A stretch of DNA of 50,785 nucleotides from Opitutia bacterium (GCA_947442255.1 CANEVO010000011.1:1-50785), one strand, 5' to 3'; numbered from the stretch's first letter, positions 25,533-35,261 are shown. Translations and numbers: made by a program. The notes: generated by a model from the sequence alone, not told the origin.

Positions 25533-27506
25533 ATGGCACCCACTCCTGACTCCGACGACGCCAACACCGGCGACGCCAAGAAACTCCGTCGCCCACGCGC
25601 CACCAAGCCCAAGGCCGAGAAGGCCGAAAAGCCGCGGAAGGAGAAGGCGGAGAAGCGAGAAGCCCGAGAGTCGGCTCCCAGCGAGGTCAGAGAAGCCCCG
25701 GCGCCCGTCTGTTCTTCTGCACCGCCTCCCGCACCCGCGCCTGCTCCGGTCCGCGAAAGCGAGCCTCGTCCAGAACCGCGGATGGATTCGGCCCCGACGA
25801 AGCGCGACTTGTTCGAGCCATCCCCGGCGCCCCAATCTGAACCCCGGTCCGAGTCGGAGTCGAGCGAGGCATCGCCTCAAGGTGGCGGTGGCCAGCCGGC
25901 CAAGGGTTTCCAACCGGGATATCGGGGTGATCGTCCGTCTCATCAAGGATCGCAAGGCCACCCCGGACAGCAGGGGCAGCAAGGGCAGCAAGGGCAGCAA
26001 GATCGCGGCTTCTGGAAACACGGCAAACGCAAGCGCGGCCGGTTCGGTGGTGGTGGCGGTGGCGGTGGCCATTGGCAACCCGGTGGTGGGGGACAAAGCG
26101 GCGGCGGGCCGCGCGAACAGCATCCCCCTCAGCCACCCCCGCCGAGCAACACCCCGGTTTTTGGCGATCTGCCGAATCCTTCCCGTTTCAACGACCTCGC
26201 CGCACTTGAGGCGCTCGCCCGGGATCTTTCATCTGGCGATGAGCCGGCCCTGTGGCTGCATGAAATTTACGCGATGCCGCTGGGTGAGCTCACCCAGTTC
26301 GCGCGTACCGCGGGCGTTCCGTTCGAGGGTGCGCCCAACCGCCGCCAGTTGCTGGTGGAAATCTTCAAGCTGCTGACGGCCCGCAAGCGCCCACTTCGGG
26401 ATCGCGGCTACATCGATGTCACCGATCGCGGCGCCTTCGTCGTCCACGAACACGTCAACTATCGCCTGTATCCCGAGGATCCCTACCTGCCGGAAAGCTT
26501 GATGAAGCACTTCGGCCTCAAGCGCGGCCATCGCGTGGAGGTTGTCATCCAGGCGCCCCAGGAGGGCGAACGCTGTCCCTCCGTGGTGCGCATCGACACC
26601 GTCATGGGCGGCGCGCCGGAGGAGATTTCCAAGGTCACACCCTTCGAGGAACTGATTCCCTATTATCCGCTGAAGCGCATCCTCCTTGAGGCGCCCGAGA
26701 TTCACCCGAAGGACGTCTCGATGCGGGCGGTCGACATCCTCACGCCCATCGGCTTCGGCCAGCGCGGCCTGATTGTGGCGCCGCCCCGCACCGGCAAGAC
26801 TATCCTGCTCCAGAATATCGCCAACTCGATTTCGGAGAACAGCCCGGAGGTGAAGCTCATCCTCCTGCTCATCGACGAGCGGCCCGAGGAAGTGACGGAT
26901 TTTCGCCGGCACACCAAGGGCGAGGTGGTCTCCTCGACCTTCGACGAAACCCCGGAGAGTCACGTGCACTGCGCCGAGATGGTGATCGAGAACGCCCGGC
27001 GGCGCATCGAACAGGGCGAGCACGTTGTGATTCTGCTCGATTCGATCACCCGGCTCGCCCGTGCGTACAACGCGCTCGCTGGCAACCAGGGCAAGACGAT
27101 GTCCGGCGGCCTCGAGTCCAACGCGCTGCAGAAGCCCAAGCGCTTCTTCGGTTCGGCCCGCAACATCGAGGGCGGCGGCAGCCTCACGATCATCGCCAGC
27201 GCCTTGATCGACACGGGCAGCCGGATGGACGAAATCATCTTCGAGGAATTCAAGGGCACCGGCAACAGCGAGCTCCACCTCGATCGCGGCCTCGTCGAGC
27301 GGCGGATTTTCCCGGCGATCAACATCGATCGCTCGGGCACCCGCAAAGAGGAACTCATCTACCATCCGGAGGAGCTACAGCGCATCTACGGCCTGCGCCG
27401 GGCGATGCAGGGTCTCGGCCCGATCGAGTCGATGGAGATGCTCATCACGCGACTCAAGAAGACGAAGTCCAACGCCGAGTTCCTCCTCAGTCTCGCGCCC
27501 AAGTAA
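25533..27506 (+). CDS. rho: Transcription termination factor Rho with a long disordered N-terminal region
   Basis: Hexameric RNA-dependent ATPase that ends transcription. Order: residues 1-212 low complexity (Lys/Glu-rich, then Pro/Ala, then GQQ repeats and RG/Gly-rich runs), Rho_N helical domain about 213-280, the cold-shock RNA-binding domain about 285-370, and the RecA-like motor with Walker A PPRTGKT at 417-423, IDERPEEVTDF, and the Q/R-loop regions intact. At 657 aa it is much longer than E. coli Rho (419 aa). Long disordered insertions occur in Bacteroidota Rho, where one was reported to drive condensates. This is probably the main Rho; a shorter paralogue is at 38694. Confidence 0.95.
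   Translation: MAPTPDSDDANTGDAKKLRRPRATKPKAEKAEKPRKEKAEKREARESAPSEVREAPAPVCSSAPPPAPAPAPVRESEPRPEPRMDSAPTKRDLFEPSPAPQSEPRSESESSEASPQGGGGQPAKGFQPGYRGDRPSHQGSQGHPGQQGQQGQQGQQDRGFWKHGKRKRGRFGGGGGGGGHWQPGGGGQSGGGPREQHPPQPPPPSNTPVFGDLPNPSRFNDLAALEALARDLSSGDEPALWLHEIYAMPLGELTQFARTAGVPFEGAPNRRQLLVEIFKLLTARKRPLRDRGYIDVTDRGAFVVHEHVNYRLYPEDPYLPESLMKHFGLKRGHRVEVVIQAPQEGERCPSVVRIDTVMGGAPEEISKVTPFEELIPYYPLKRILLEAPEIHPKDVSMRAVDILTPIGFGQRGLIVAPPRTGKTILLQNIANSISENSPEVKLILLLIDERPEEVTDFRRHTKGEVVSSTFDETPESHVHCAEMVIENARRRIEQGEHVVILLDSITRLARAYNALAGNQGKTMSGGLESNALQKPKRFFGSARNIEGGGSLTIIASALIDTGSRMDEIIFEEFKGTGNSELHLDRGLVERRIFPAINIDRSGTRKEELIYHPEELQRIYGLRRAMQGLGPIESMEMLITRLKKTKSNAEFLLSLAPK
25965..26000 (+). repeat. 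Four 9-base tandem units encoding Gly-Gln-Gln in rho
   Basis: The unit GGGCAGCAA is repeated three times exactly (25974-26000) after one variant unit (25965-25973). It encodes GQQGQQGQQGQQ in the disordered N-terminus of Rho. Such exact repeats can change copy number by slippage without shifting the frame. Confidence 0.85.
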
Positions 27507-27507
27507 G

Positions 27508-27530
27508 CGCTACCGCCCGGGCGGTCAGCG
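27508..27530 (+). other. Hairpin directly after the rho stop, no U-tract
   Basis: A perfect 14-base palindrome (ACCGCCCGGGCGGT, 27512-27525) is flanked by partly paired CGCT/AGCG, starting one base after the rho stop codon. No T-run follows. It could limit read-through into gspE or stabilise the rho mRNA. Confidence 0.5.
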
Positions 27531-27599
27531 GTCGCCAGCCCCACAAATCTGGGTGACTGCGGTGGAGCCATCGTTCCCCGCAGCCGGCAACGTGATGCC

Positions 27600-29033
27600 A
27601 TGGCAACGCCTCGCGCTTCGCTTGCTTCCGCCCCCGCTTCGGATCCTTCGCGGTCCGATTTCGGCGGGACGCCCGGCGAGGTGGCGCCGCGAGACTTCCT
27701 CCGTCGCCATCGTCTCCTGCCGCTCCGGCGCACGACCGATGGCGGCTACGCGGTTGCCGTGGTAGACGAGGAAGGGGAGGGGATCGGCGATCTGGCGTTT
27801 CGCCTCGGCGTACCGGTGCATCCCATCCTCGCCTCGCGGGAGGTAATCGCCGCGGCGCTCGAAGTCACCGCCGACTCCATGGCCCAACCGCCGCCTCAAC
27901 TGGACGCGACCGCACCAGGGTCTGACGATACCCGCATCGTCGCCGACGTTCACCAGCTCATTCTCGAGGGCATCCAACGTCGCGCCTCCGACATCCATCT
28001 CGAGCCGCAGGCTCGCCGACTCCGACTTCGTTACCGGATAGATGGTGCCTTGATCGAAGGACCTCCGCCGCCCAAGGCCCGCCAACTGCCGATCGTGTCC
28101 CGGTTGAAAATCCTGGCCAACCTCAGCATCGCCGAGAAACGGATCCCGCAGGATGGACGCATCCAGCTGACCGTGGACCGGCGTCGTTTCGATCTGCGGG
28201 TCTCGTCCCTGCCGACGCTTCACGGCGAGAGCATTGTGATGCGCGTGCTCGATCAACAGCAGGTGCTCCCGGGTTTCGCCGCCTTGGGTCTTGCGGACGA
28301 CGATCACACGACGCTTCGGTCTCTCATCGGACGACCGGACGGAATCGTGTTGGTGACCGGTCCAACCGGCTCGGGCAAGACGACGACGCTCTACACCTGC
28401 CTGCAAGCGGTGAACCAGCGCGAGCGGAAGATCATCACGGTCGAAGACCCCGTGGAATATCTGTTGCGCGGGATTAACCAGGTGCCGGTCCGCCCCGAGG
28501 CAGGGGTGACGTTCGCCGCGGCATTGCGCGCGATCCTTCGGCAGTCGCCCAATATCATTATGGTGGGCGAAATTCGCGATCGGGAAACGGCCGACATCGC
28601 CGTCCACGCCGCGCTCACCGGACACCTGGTTCTCTCGACGCTTCACACCAACGACGCCGCCGGCGCCGTGACCCGCTTGATCGATCTCGGCGTGAAGCCG
28701 TATCTCGTGGCCGCGGCACTCCGGGGCTGCCTGGCCCAGCGACTAGTTCGCCGCCTTTGTCCTTCGTGCCGGCGGGTCTCCCAGCCCGCGAAAGGCCCTG
28801 GTTGTCCGGAGTGCCAGCAGACGGGCTATCGCGGACGGGTTGGGTTGTTCGAATTTCTCGTCATGGACGAGGCGTTACAGCGTCTCGTCCATTCCCAGGC
28901 CAGCCATGCGATGCTTCGCCGGTACTGCCACGAACGAGGCCGCCGGACCTTGCGGGAAGACGGACTTGACAAGGTCACGCGCGGTTTCACGACGCTGGAG
29001 GAGGTCGTTTCCATCACTGCCGACGCCCGCTGA
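27600..29033 (+). CDS. gspE: GspE/PilB-type secretion or pilus assembly ATPase (first copy)
   Basis: Cytoplasmic hexameric ATPase that powers extrusion of a pseudopilus or pilus. A divergent N-terminal domain of ~110 residues is followed by the N2 region (RASDIHLEPQ, RYRIDG) and the motor: Walker A GPTGSGKT at 254-261, Asp box TVEDPVEY, Walker B IIMVGEIRD, and the His box STLHTNDA. The zinc motif CPSCRR plus CPEC is complete. At 477 aa it is a little shorter than typical GspE (about 500 or more), with a reduced N1 domain that normally docks to GspL/PilM. It is first of four motor genes. Confidence 0.92.
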   Translation: MATPRASLASAPASDPSRSDFGGTPGEVAPRDFLRRHRLLPLRRTTDGGYAVAVVDEEGEGIGDLAFRLGVPVHPILASREVIAAALEVTADSMAQPPPQLDATAPGSDDTRIVADVHQLILEGIQRRASDIHLEPQARRLRLRYRIDGALIEGPPPPKARQLPIVSRLKILANLSIAEKRIPQDGRIQLTVDRRRFDLRVSSLPTLHGESIVMRVLDQQQVLPGFAALGLADDDHTTLRSLIGRPDGIVLVTGPTGSGKTTTLYTCLQAVNQRERKIITVEDPVEYLLRGINQVPVRPEAGVTFAAALRAILRQSPNIIMVGEIRDRETADIAVHAALTGHLVLSTLHTNDAAGAVTRLIDLGVKPYLVAAALRGCLAQRLVRRLCPSCRRVSQPAKGPGCPECQQTGYRGRVGLFEFLVMDEALQRLVHSQASHAMLRRYCHERGRRTLREDGLDKVTRGFTTLEEVVSITADAR

Positions 29034-29078
29034 ATTCCGCTTTCCCCCCGGGCCGTGCCCCCCCTCTCCTTTATAATC

Positions 29079-30161
29079 ATGAGCTACGAAATGAACGACC
29101 TGCTCGACCTGATGGTCGATCAAGATGCCTCCGATCTTCACCTGCAGGTGGGGCAGCCACCGACGCTGCGCTTGAGCGGCAGCATGACACCGATCGACGG
29201 CCCGCCCCTGACGCCGGGCGATACCGAGAAGCTGATGCTGTCGATTACCCCGGACGGACACATCAGCAATGTGAAGCTGAACGCCGCCGCCGACTTCGGC
29301 TTCGCGTTTGGAGACAAGGTCCGTTTCCGCGTCTCGGTGATGAAGGCCAAGACGAACTACGGTATGGTGCTGCGGCAGATCCCCTACAAGATGTTCCCCC
29401 CGCGAGACATTGGACTCCCGGACAAGATTCGCGAACTGCTCTTTCGTCCGCGCGGCCTGATTCTTGTGATCGGCCCGACCGGCTCGGGAAAATCGACGAC
29501 GCTGGCTTCGATGGTGAACTACATCAACGAAGCGCGGGACGGCCACATCATCACGATCGAGGACCCGATTGAGTATTACCACAGTCACAAGCGCTGCGTC
29601 GTCACCCAGCGCGAGGTGCACGTCGACGTTCCGAGCTTCTCGGAGACCATCCGGCGCGCCGTGCGGCAGGATCCCGATGTCATTTTCGTTGGTGAAACGC
29701 GCGATCTCGAGACGATCGAGGCTGCCATCAGTGCCGCCGAGACGGGGCACTTGCTGTTCGGGACGCTCCACACCAACAGTGCAGCGACGACCGTCGACCG
29801 CATCGCCGATGCCTTCCCGGCCATCATGACGGACATAATCCGCACCCCGCTCGCCGCGTCGCTCGTCGCGGTAATTTCCCAGGTCGTGTGCAAGAAGATC
29901 GGGGGCGGCCGCATCGCGTGTTACGAAATCATGGTGAACACCACCTCGATCGAATCCCTGATCCGCGAGAACAAGACCTTCCGCATCTCGTCCGATATTC
30001 AGACCGGCGCTAACCTCGGCATGATCACGATGGATACCCATCTAATGAGCCTGGTGAACAAGGAACTCGTCTCTCCGGACGAAGCATTGGAGAAGGCGCA
30101 GGATTCGTATCTCATGCGGGAAAAATTCCTGCAGATGGGCCTGACTCTGCGCGAAGTTTAA
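29079..30161 (+). CDS. pilT: PilT-type retraction ATPase
   Basis: Hexameric ATPase that depolymerises type IV pili for twitching, DNA uptake or surface sensing. Motifs: N-terminal [13 protein letters not shown], Walker [10 protein letters not shown] at 132-140, ITIEDPIEY Asp box, Walker B IFVGETRD, and the His box GTLHTNSA. Length 360 aa. The ATG at 29079 gives the standard short N-terminus; an in-frame start 24 bases upstream is possible. The invariant AIRNLIRE-like C-terminal helix is present as [10 protein letters not shown]. It lies between the two GspE-type genes, so extension and retraction motors are encoded together. Confidence 0.93.
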   Translation: MSYEMNDLLDLMVDQDASDLHLQVGQPPTLRLSGSMTPIDGPPLTPGDTEKLMLSITPDGHISNVKLNAAADFGFAFGDKVRFRVSVMKAKTNYGMVLRQIPYKMFPPRDIGLPDKIRELLFRPRGLILVIGPTGSGKSTTLASMVNYINEARDGHIITIEDPIEYYHSHKRCVVTQREVHVDVPSFSETIRRAVRQDPDVIFVGETRDLETIEAAISAAETGHLLFGTLHTNSAATTVDRIADAFPAIMTDIIRTPLAASLVAVISQVVCKKIGGGRIACYEIMVNTTSIESLIRENKTFRISSDIQTGANLGMITMDTHLMSLVNKELVSPDEALEKAQDSYLMREKFLQMGLTLREV

Positions 30162-30208
30162 CCCGAAGCCAGTCGTGCCGTTCACCCGGCGCGGCGGCAC
30201 GTGCCATC

Positions 30209-31681
30209 ATGTCCGTCACGTCGCCGTCCACCGGATTGGAGCCAGACCCGGCGGTGGGCCGGGGCGAAGTTCCTGTGTCGACGCTGGAACAGCCGGTGGA
30301 TTTCAGCGCGATGTGGTCTGGGTTACCGATCGAGTTGGCCCGCCGCTCCGACGTGATTCCAAGCCAGGTTCGCGCGACCGGGATAGATCTGCTCACGGCG
30401 TCGAACCCTCGCGAGGATCTCGAGACCGACTTGATCTTCGCCCTCGATCGGCCCGTGCGGCTGCAATCCGTCGATTCGCAAACACTGCGGAACGCCCAGA
30501 CGCACGCGATTCCTGGATCCACTACCTCCCGCCCCGAGGCCGGGGCGCTGTCGGTCGAGTCATCCCTAGGCGAAATTTTCACCCTCGCGGAGCAGCCCTC
30601 GGTCGTTGCCTTCCTCGAGGCGGTCATCGTCCAAGGGGTGCGCGATCGGGCCAGTGATCTCCACTTCGAGCCCTTCGAGGATCAGTTCGTCATTCGCCGC
30701 CGCATCGACGGCGTGCTTCACGATCTCCCACCCCCGCCTCCCGATCTGGCCCTGCCGATCGCCTCCCGCATCAAGGTGCTGGCCAATCTCGATATCGCCA
30801 ATCGCCGGACCGCCCAGGATGGACGCATTCACACCGTGGTCGACGGACGGACGATTGATCTCCGCGTGTCCACGCTGCCGACCCAGTTCGGCGAGAGCAT
30901 CGTCTTGCGCGTCCTGGATCCCGGAGCCGTGCAACGGGATCTCGGACGGCTGGGCATGCCGGCCGACGTTCTCGCCAGCGTGACGGACGTCATCGCGCGT
31001 CGGAGCGGGATCTGCATCGTCACGGGACCGACCGGATCCGGTAAGACCACCACGCTCTATGCGTGTCTTCGTGCGCTGAACACAGGCGACGTGAAGATTC
31101 TCACCGCCGAGGATCCGGTCGAATACGAAATCGAGGGTGTCATCCAAGTGCCCGTCAATCCGGCGGCAGGATTGACGTTCGCCGCCGCCCTGCGGTCGTT
31201 CCTCCGTCAGGATCCCGACGTGATCATGGTGGGAGAGATTCGTGACCGCGAAACGGCCCAGATTGCAATCCAAGCAGCCCTGACAGGGCACCTCGTGATC
31301 GCGACCCTGCATACCAACGATGCGGTTGGGGCCGTCACCCGGCTCATCGACATGGGCGTGGAGCCATTTCTCATCGCCTCGACGCTCGAAGGCGTCCTGG
31401 CCCAGCGATTGGTGCGCCGCTCTTGTGTCGAAGGCCATGCCTCCGGGGCGACGGGCGAGGGTTGCACCCAATGCGCCAACACCGGATTTGTCGGGCGGAT
31501 CGGGCTGTATGAGTTCCTCCGCCTGGACGACGAACTCCGCGAACTCATCACGCGGGGCGAGTCCACTGAGACGATCCGCCAGCACGCGCTTGCGCGGGGC
31601 CTGCGCAGTTTGCGCGAGGACGCCGATCGCGCGGTCGACGCCGGCCTGACCACGCTCGAAGAGGTTCTGCGGCACATCTAA
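30209..31681 (+). CDS. gspE: GspE/PilB-type secretion or pilus assembly ATPase (second copy)
   Basis: Second extension-type ATPase, 490 aa, clearly paralogous to the gene at 27600 but diverged. The N-terminal ~150 residues include IDLLTASNPREDLETDL, recalling the GspE N1 domain. Motifs: RASDLHFEP, Walker A GPTGSGKT at 273-280, TAEDPVEYE, IMVGEIRD and ATLHTNDA. The zinc site is partly eroded: CVEGH replaces CxxC while CTQC remains. It is 47 bases from pilT and 59 bases before gspF, so it is most likely the partner of that GspF. Confidence 0.92.
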   Translation: MSVTSPSTGLEPDPAVGRGEVPVSTLEQPVDFSAMWSGLPIELARRSDVIPSQVRATGIDLLTASNPREDLETDLIFALDRPVRLQSVDSQTLRNAQTHAIPGSTTSRPEAGALSVESSLGEIFTLAEQPSVVAFLEAVIVQGVRDRASDLHFEPFEDQFVIRRRIDGVLHDLPPPPPDLALPIASRIKVLANLDIANRRTAQDGRIHTVVDGRTIDLRVSTLPTQFGESIVLRVLDPGAVQRDLGRLGMPADVLASVTDVIARRSGICIVTGPTGSGKTTTLYACLRALNTGDVKILTAEDPVEYEIEGVIQVPVNPAAGLTFAAALRSFLRQDPDVIMVGEIRDRETAQIAIQAALTGHLVIATLHTNDAVGAVTRLIDMGVEPFLIASTLEGVLAQRLVRRSCVEGHASGATGEGCTQCANTGFVGRIGLYEFLRLDDELRELITRGESTETIRQHALARGLRSLREDADRAVDAGLTTLEEVLRHI

Positions 31682-31740
31682 CCCCGAATTTGGGGCCAAT
31701 TCTTCAGCGCCGGCAAAAGTGCAGACCTTAGATTCATTCC

Positions 31741-32907
31741 ATGGGTCTTGTCGCACTGTTCGCATCGCCTCCGGCACGATCAATCGGAGGACTCGATCGA
31801 TCCCGGCGCAGCCGCGAGCGGCGGGCGTCATTCTCGCGTCTTGTCAACGCCACTTTGACCGCCGGCCGCCGGGTCGACCGTGTGTCACTGCTGAACTTCA
31901 CCCGCGAGCTGTCGATTCTCGTCCATGCTGGTCTTCCCCTGGTGCGGAGCTTGGAGATCGTGGGACGTCAGACGCCGATCCCAGCTTGGCGGTTGATCAT
32001 TACGGACGTGGCCGCCCGAATCTGCACGGGAGCTAGCTTCTCCGAAGGACTGGGCGCTTACCCGGCCGTCTTCGACCGGCTCTATGTTAACATGATCAAG
32101 GCCGGCGAGGCCGCCGGCGCGCTCGATGTCGTTCTGGGCCGGCTCGCCTCATTCATGGAGAAGACCCACCGCATCAGGGCGCGGCTGCAGGCCGCCATGA
32201 CGTATCCCGCCATCGTCACTCTCGTCGCCACCGGCATCGTCTGGCTGCTGCTGGTCTTTGTGGTCCCAAAGTTCGAGGACATCTTCGCCAGCCTGCTGAG
32301 GGGCCAGCCTCTTCCGGCGATCACGCAGTCGCTGCTGACGGCGAGCCTCTTGATCAAGAACCATGCCCTGGCCGGCTGCGGCAGCATTGTGGTCTTCGCC
32401 GTCGCCGTGAACCGGGTGGGCCGGAGCAATCAAGGTCAGCGCATCGGTCATCGGTTCGTCATCCGATTTCCGGTCGTCGGAAGGGTGGCGGGGAGGGCGG
32501 CGGTCGCCCGTTTTTGCCGGACGCTGGGAACGCTGCTCACCGCCGGAGTCCCGCTGCTGACGGCGCTCAAGGTCACGCAACAGGCCACGGTAAATCTCCA
32601 TCTGGCCGAGGCCGTGGACCGTCTGCATGACCATGTGAAGGCCGGGGGCACCATCGCTTTGGGTCTGGAACAAATCCCGGTCTTTCCCCCCATGGCCGTC
32701 AGCATGGTGGAAGTCGGGGAGGAGACCGGAGCGCTCGCGGACATGCTCACCCGCATTGCCGATATCTACGACGAGGAGGTTGATCGCGACCTGGGTAATC
32801 TCACCACCCTGGTCGAACCGATCATGATCGTGCTGATGGCGGCTGTGGTCGGTACCATCGTGATCGCGCTGTTCCTGCCCCTGGCCAGCATTCTCCAGCA
32901 CCTTTGA
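31741..32907 (+). CDS. gspF: GspF/PilC-type inner-membrane platform protein
   Basis: Polytopic inner-membrane protein that couples the ATPase to pseudopilus assembly. Two GspF repeats are visible: the first with FTRELSILVHAGLPLVRSLE and MIKAGEAAGALD, the second with FCRTLGTLLTAGVPLLTALK and MVEVGEETGALADML. Membrane segments follow each repeat (TLVATGIVWLLLVFVV, a middle SIVVFAVAV, and IMIVLMAAVVGTIVIALFLPL). At 388 aa it is near standard length (about 400). The first ~45 residues are Arg-rich and the true start is uncertain. It ends the motor locus. Confidence 0.93.
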   Translation: MGLVALFASPPARSIGGLDRSRRSRERRASFSRLVNATLTAGRRVDRVSLLNFTRELSILVHAGLPLVRSLEIVGRQTPIPAWRLIITDVAARICTGASFSEGLGAYPAVFDRLYVNMIKAGEAAGALDVVLGRLASFMEKTHRIRARLQAAMTYPAIVTLVATGIVWLLLVFVVPKFEDIFASLLRGQPLPAITQSLLTASLLIKNHALAGCGSIVVFAVAVNRVGRSNQGQRIGHRFVIRFPVVGRVAGRAAVARFCRTLGTLLTAGVPLLTALKVTQQATVNLHLAEAVDRLHDHVKAGGTIALGLEQIPVFPPMAVSMVEVGEETGALADMLTRIADIYDEEVDRDLGNLTTLVEPIMIVLMAAVVGTIVIALFLPLASILQHL

Positions 32908-32955
32908 GCGGTCCCCGTTCGCCCCGGGCGCGTCACGGCCGAACCCCGGCCTGGA

Positions 32956-33948
32956 TCAAGAGGGCAATTTTCTCGTCAGGAGCGGCGAACTGAGACCAGG
33001 CAGTCGTTCGGAAAACTCGTCGTCCTCGGCCGCCTGGCGGAGGGCGCGTTGAACCATCCCCATCTTCGCGTCGAGATTGTCGATCATGGAAACGAAGACG
33101 GCCTCGGGCGTGGCGGCGTACACCGCCGCACCCCATTCCGGTTCGCCCTGATGGGAGAGCACGATGTGCTCGAGCCGCTCGATCCGATCCGAATCCAGCC
33201 GCGCCTTGATGGCGGCCTTCCGGGTGAGTTGATATCCCAGCACGACGTGGCCCTGCAGGATTCCGCGGCGACTCTTCCGCGTCGCCAGCGTGCCCTCGTA
33301 TTCAATCACCTTGCCGACATCGTGGAGGAGAATGCCTGCCATCGCCAAATCGGGATCCACCTCGCGATAGTGGGGCAGGAGCGCCTGGCACGCCCGGGCC
33401 ATGTGGGTGGTATGCTCGAGCAAGCCGTGACGATAGGCATGGTGCATCGCGACCGCGGCGGGCGACCAGCGAAACGCGTCCCCGATCTCGTCGAATACCA
33501 CGCGCACGGTGGCGCGCAGTTCCGGATGCGCGATGGCGTCGATGAAGGCATTGAACTCCGTCCACAGCGCTTCGTGATTCTCCGGCGCCGTCTCGACGAG
33601 ATTCTCGATTACGCCGGGGGCGCCGAGTTCCGCCTCCGCCAGCGGGGTGGCCTTCGCCAATCGCGGTGACAGGCGACCCTGATAATACTCGATCTTACCT
33701 TCGACCCGAACGACCGCGCCTTCGCCGGCCGCCTTCAGGGTTTCAAAAATGGGGCTGTCGCCGAACACGGTGCACGTGAACGAGCCCGTGCGATCGCCCA
33801 GCTCGAGCGTGAAGAACGTGTTCCCGTTCGACGCCGTCTTGGCCAAAAGTCGCTTCACCACCAGCACGCTCGCAAACGGCCCCCCTGACGCCCCGGGATC
33901 GAGCGCCTTCAGTTCCCGGACAGTCTGCAGTGAAGTTTCGTCGGACAT
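32956..33948 (-). CDS. yhaM: YhaM-type 3'-5' exoribonuclease (OB plus HD domain)
   Basis: 330-residue nuclease of the YhaM/CbfI family: an N-terminal OB-fold nucleic-acid-binding domain (about 25-125, with LLAKTASNGNTFFTLELGDRTG) and a C-terminal HD domain with RHGLLEHTTHMA and ILLHDVGKV. The metal ligands appear intact, including the late D in SMIDNLDAK. In Bacillus and Staphylococcus the protein trims RNA 3' ends by a few bases. The start ATG gives a natural MSDETSLQTV. It converges with gspF over a 48-base gap. Confidence 0.92.
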   Translation of the reverse strand: MSDETSLQTVRELKALDPGASGGPFASVLVVKRLLAKTASNGNTFFTLELGDRTGSFTCTVFGDSPIFETLKAAGEGAVVRVEGKIEYYQGRLSPRLAKATPLAEAELGAPGVIENLVETAPENHEALWTEFNAFIDAIAHPELRATVRVVFDEIGDAFRWSPAAVAMHHAYRHGLLEHTTHMARACQALLPHYREVDPDLAMAGILLHDVGKVIEYEGTLATRKSRRGILQGHVVLGYQLTRKAAIKARLDSDRIERLEHIVLSHQGEPEWGAAVYAATPEAVFVSMIDNLDAKMGMVQRALRQAAEDDEFSERLPGLSSPLLTRKLPS

Positions 33949-34021
33949 GATGCGTGGCGAAGTGGTGACGGTGCCGTCTCAACTTGGCCCGCCACCGCGG
34001 TCGGCACAAGCCCGCCCCGGC

Positions 34022-34588
34022 TCACCCATGCGTTTTCACGAGCTGGGTGTAGGCCCGGAAAAAAGCGTGACTCACGTCGTGCAACAACGAGTAAAATACT
34101 GTCTCCGAAGGCAGCACGTGGGCCCCCGCGCGCGCCAGCGCCGCGAGGCAGGCATCCGCATCGGAAGGGCGCCGCGCACCCACCGCGTCGCACAGAATGC
34201 TGACCTGCAATCCCTCGGCCAGCCCGGCGATCGCCGTCTGGTAAACGCAGACCGGCGTCTCGATTCCGCAAAGGAGCAGATGCTCGACGTCGCGCTGCCC
34301 CAGCAGGGCGTCGCGAATGCCGTCATCGCCCAGGGCCGAGAAGGAATTCTTGCTCCACACCGGCGCCTGCGGGGCCAGTTCCAGGAGGGCGGCTTCGGTC
34401 GTGCCCAGCTTCTGCGGTACCTGCTCGGTGAACGCGAGCGGGATGCCGAGCCCCACCGCGGCCGACACCGCGAACGCGCAGCGGCGCTGGATCCGATCGC
34501 CCTCGTTCATCGCGCGGATGAACACCGGCTGCATGTCGACGCAGAGCAGGAACATGTCCGCGGGAATACGATGCGGGGAGGGTGGCAT
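34022..34588 (-). CDS. Isochorismatase-family (cysteine) hydrolase
   Basis: A 188-residue protein of the isochorismatase-like superfamily, which includes nicotinamidases and several uncharacterised hydrolases. The catalytic triad is visible as D18 (LCVDMQPVF), K80 (VWSKNSFSA) and C114 (ETPVCVYQT). The nicotinamidase metal-binding DxHxxxH motif is not seen, so nicotinamide is unlikely; close relatives are often called YcaC-like. Substrate unknown. It is transcribed in the same direction as yhaM, 73 bases upstream of it. Confidence 0.88.
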   Translation of the reverse strand: MPPSPHRIPADMFLLCVDMQPVFIRAMNEGDRIQRRCAFAVSAAVGLGIPLAFTEQVPQKLGTTEAALLELAPQAPVWSKNSFSALGDDGIRDALLGQRDVEHLLLCGIETPVCVYQTAIAGLAEGLQVSILCDAVGARRPSDADACLAALARAGAHVLPSETVFYSLLHDVSHAFFRAYTQLVKTHG

Positions 34589-34724
34589 GAAAATCAGAGG
34601 GAGTGCAGTTCCGGAGGAAACCCAAGCAAAATTCGGGAGTAACGGCCCGTCGCGCGGCGGGCTTTCACCGCGCCCGCGGGAAAAGTGCTAGCGTCCGTGG
34701 TTCGCGGGGGTAACAAGAAAGGTC

Positions 34725-35261
34725 ATGGAAATGCAGCTACAGCCAACTGCCACCCACTGCTTCGTCTCCGGCGAGCCGTTTGTCGCCGGCGCCCGGGTGG
34801 CAAGTTTCCTTATCCGCAGCTCGACGCTGCAGATTGTCCGCTACGATTTGTTCGAGGCGAATGCCGCCGCCTGCGTGCCCGAGGGTTTCGTGGCGTGTCG
34901 CTGGGTGCATGTCTTCAAGCCGCGCCTCGCAGGCGAGAATCCCGACCGTGAGATGCGGATGACCGCCGAGAACCTTTTCGCCACGCTGGCGGATCCCGCC
35001 ACGGAACCGACGGTGGAGAGCACGCGCTTGGTGCAGTTTCTGGCCCTGATGTTGGAGCGGAAGAAACTCCTGCGGCCCCGGGGCCGTTCGGCCGACGGAC
35101 TGCGCAACATCTACGAGCACGCGAAGACCAAGCAGAGCTTCGAAGTCCCCGTCGGCGATCTCACGCCCGAGTTTTTCGTCGCCGTGCAGGAGCAACTCAG
35201 CGTGCTGATTCCGTCGAAGCCGCCGGCGGATCCCGCCGTGATTCAACCGGCCGCGAGTTGA
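34725..35261 (+). CDS. Hypothetical protein with N-terminal HCFVSGEPF motif
   Basis: 178 residues, not recognised. The N-terminus THCFVSGEPFVAGARVASFL recalls small proteins that treat the start as a metal or zinc-ribbon-like half-site, but only scattered cysteines are present. A middle segment has an HVFKPR motif, followed by a helical region (STRLVQFLALMLERKKLL) and a C-terminal helix (EFFVAVQEQLSVLI). AAAGG precedes the ATG at 34725 by a few bases (AGAAAGGTC), a good ribosome-binding site. It is followed immediately by a 10-bp hairpin. My impression is of a lineage-restricted conserved gene. Confidence 0.7.
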   Translation: MEMQLQPTATHCFVSGEPFVAGARVASFLIRSSTLQIVRYDLFEANAAACVPEGFVACRWVHVFKPRLAGENPDREMRMTAENLFATLADPATEPTVESTRLVQFLALMLERKKLLRPRGRSADGLRNIYEHAKTKQSFEVPVGDLTPEFFVAVQEQLSVLIPSKPPADPAVIQPAAS

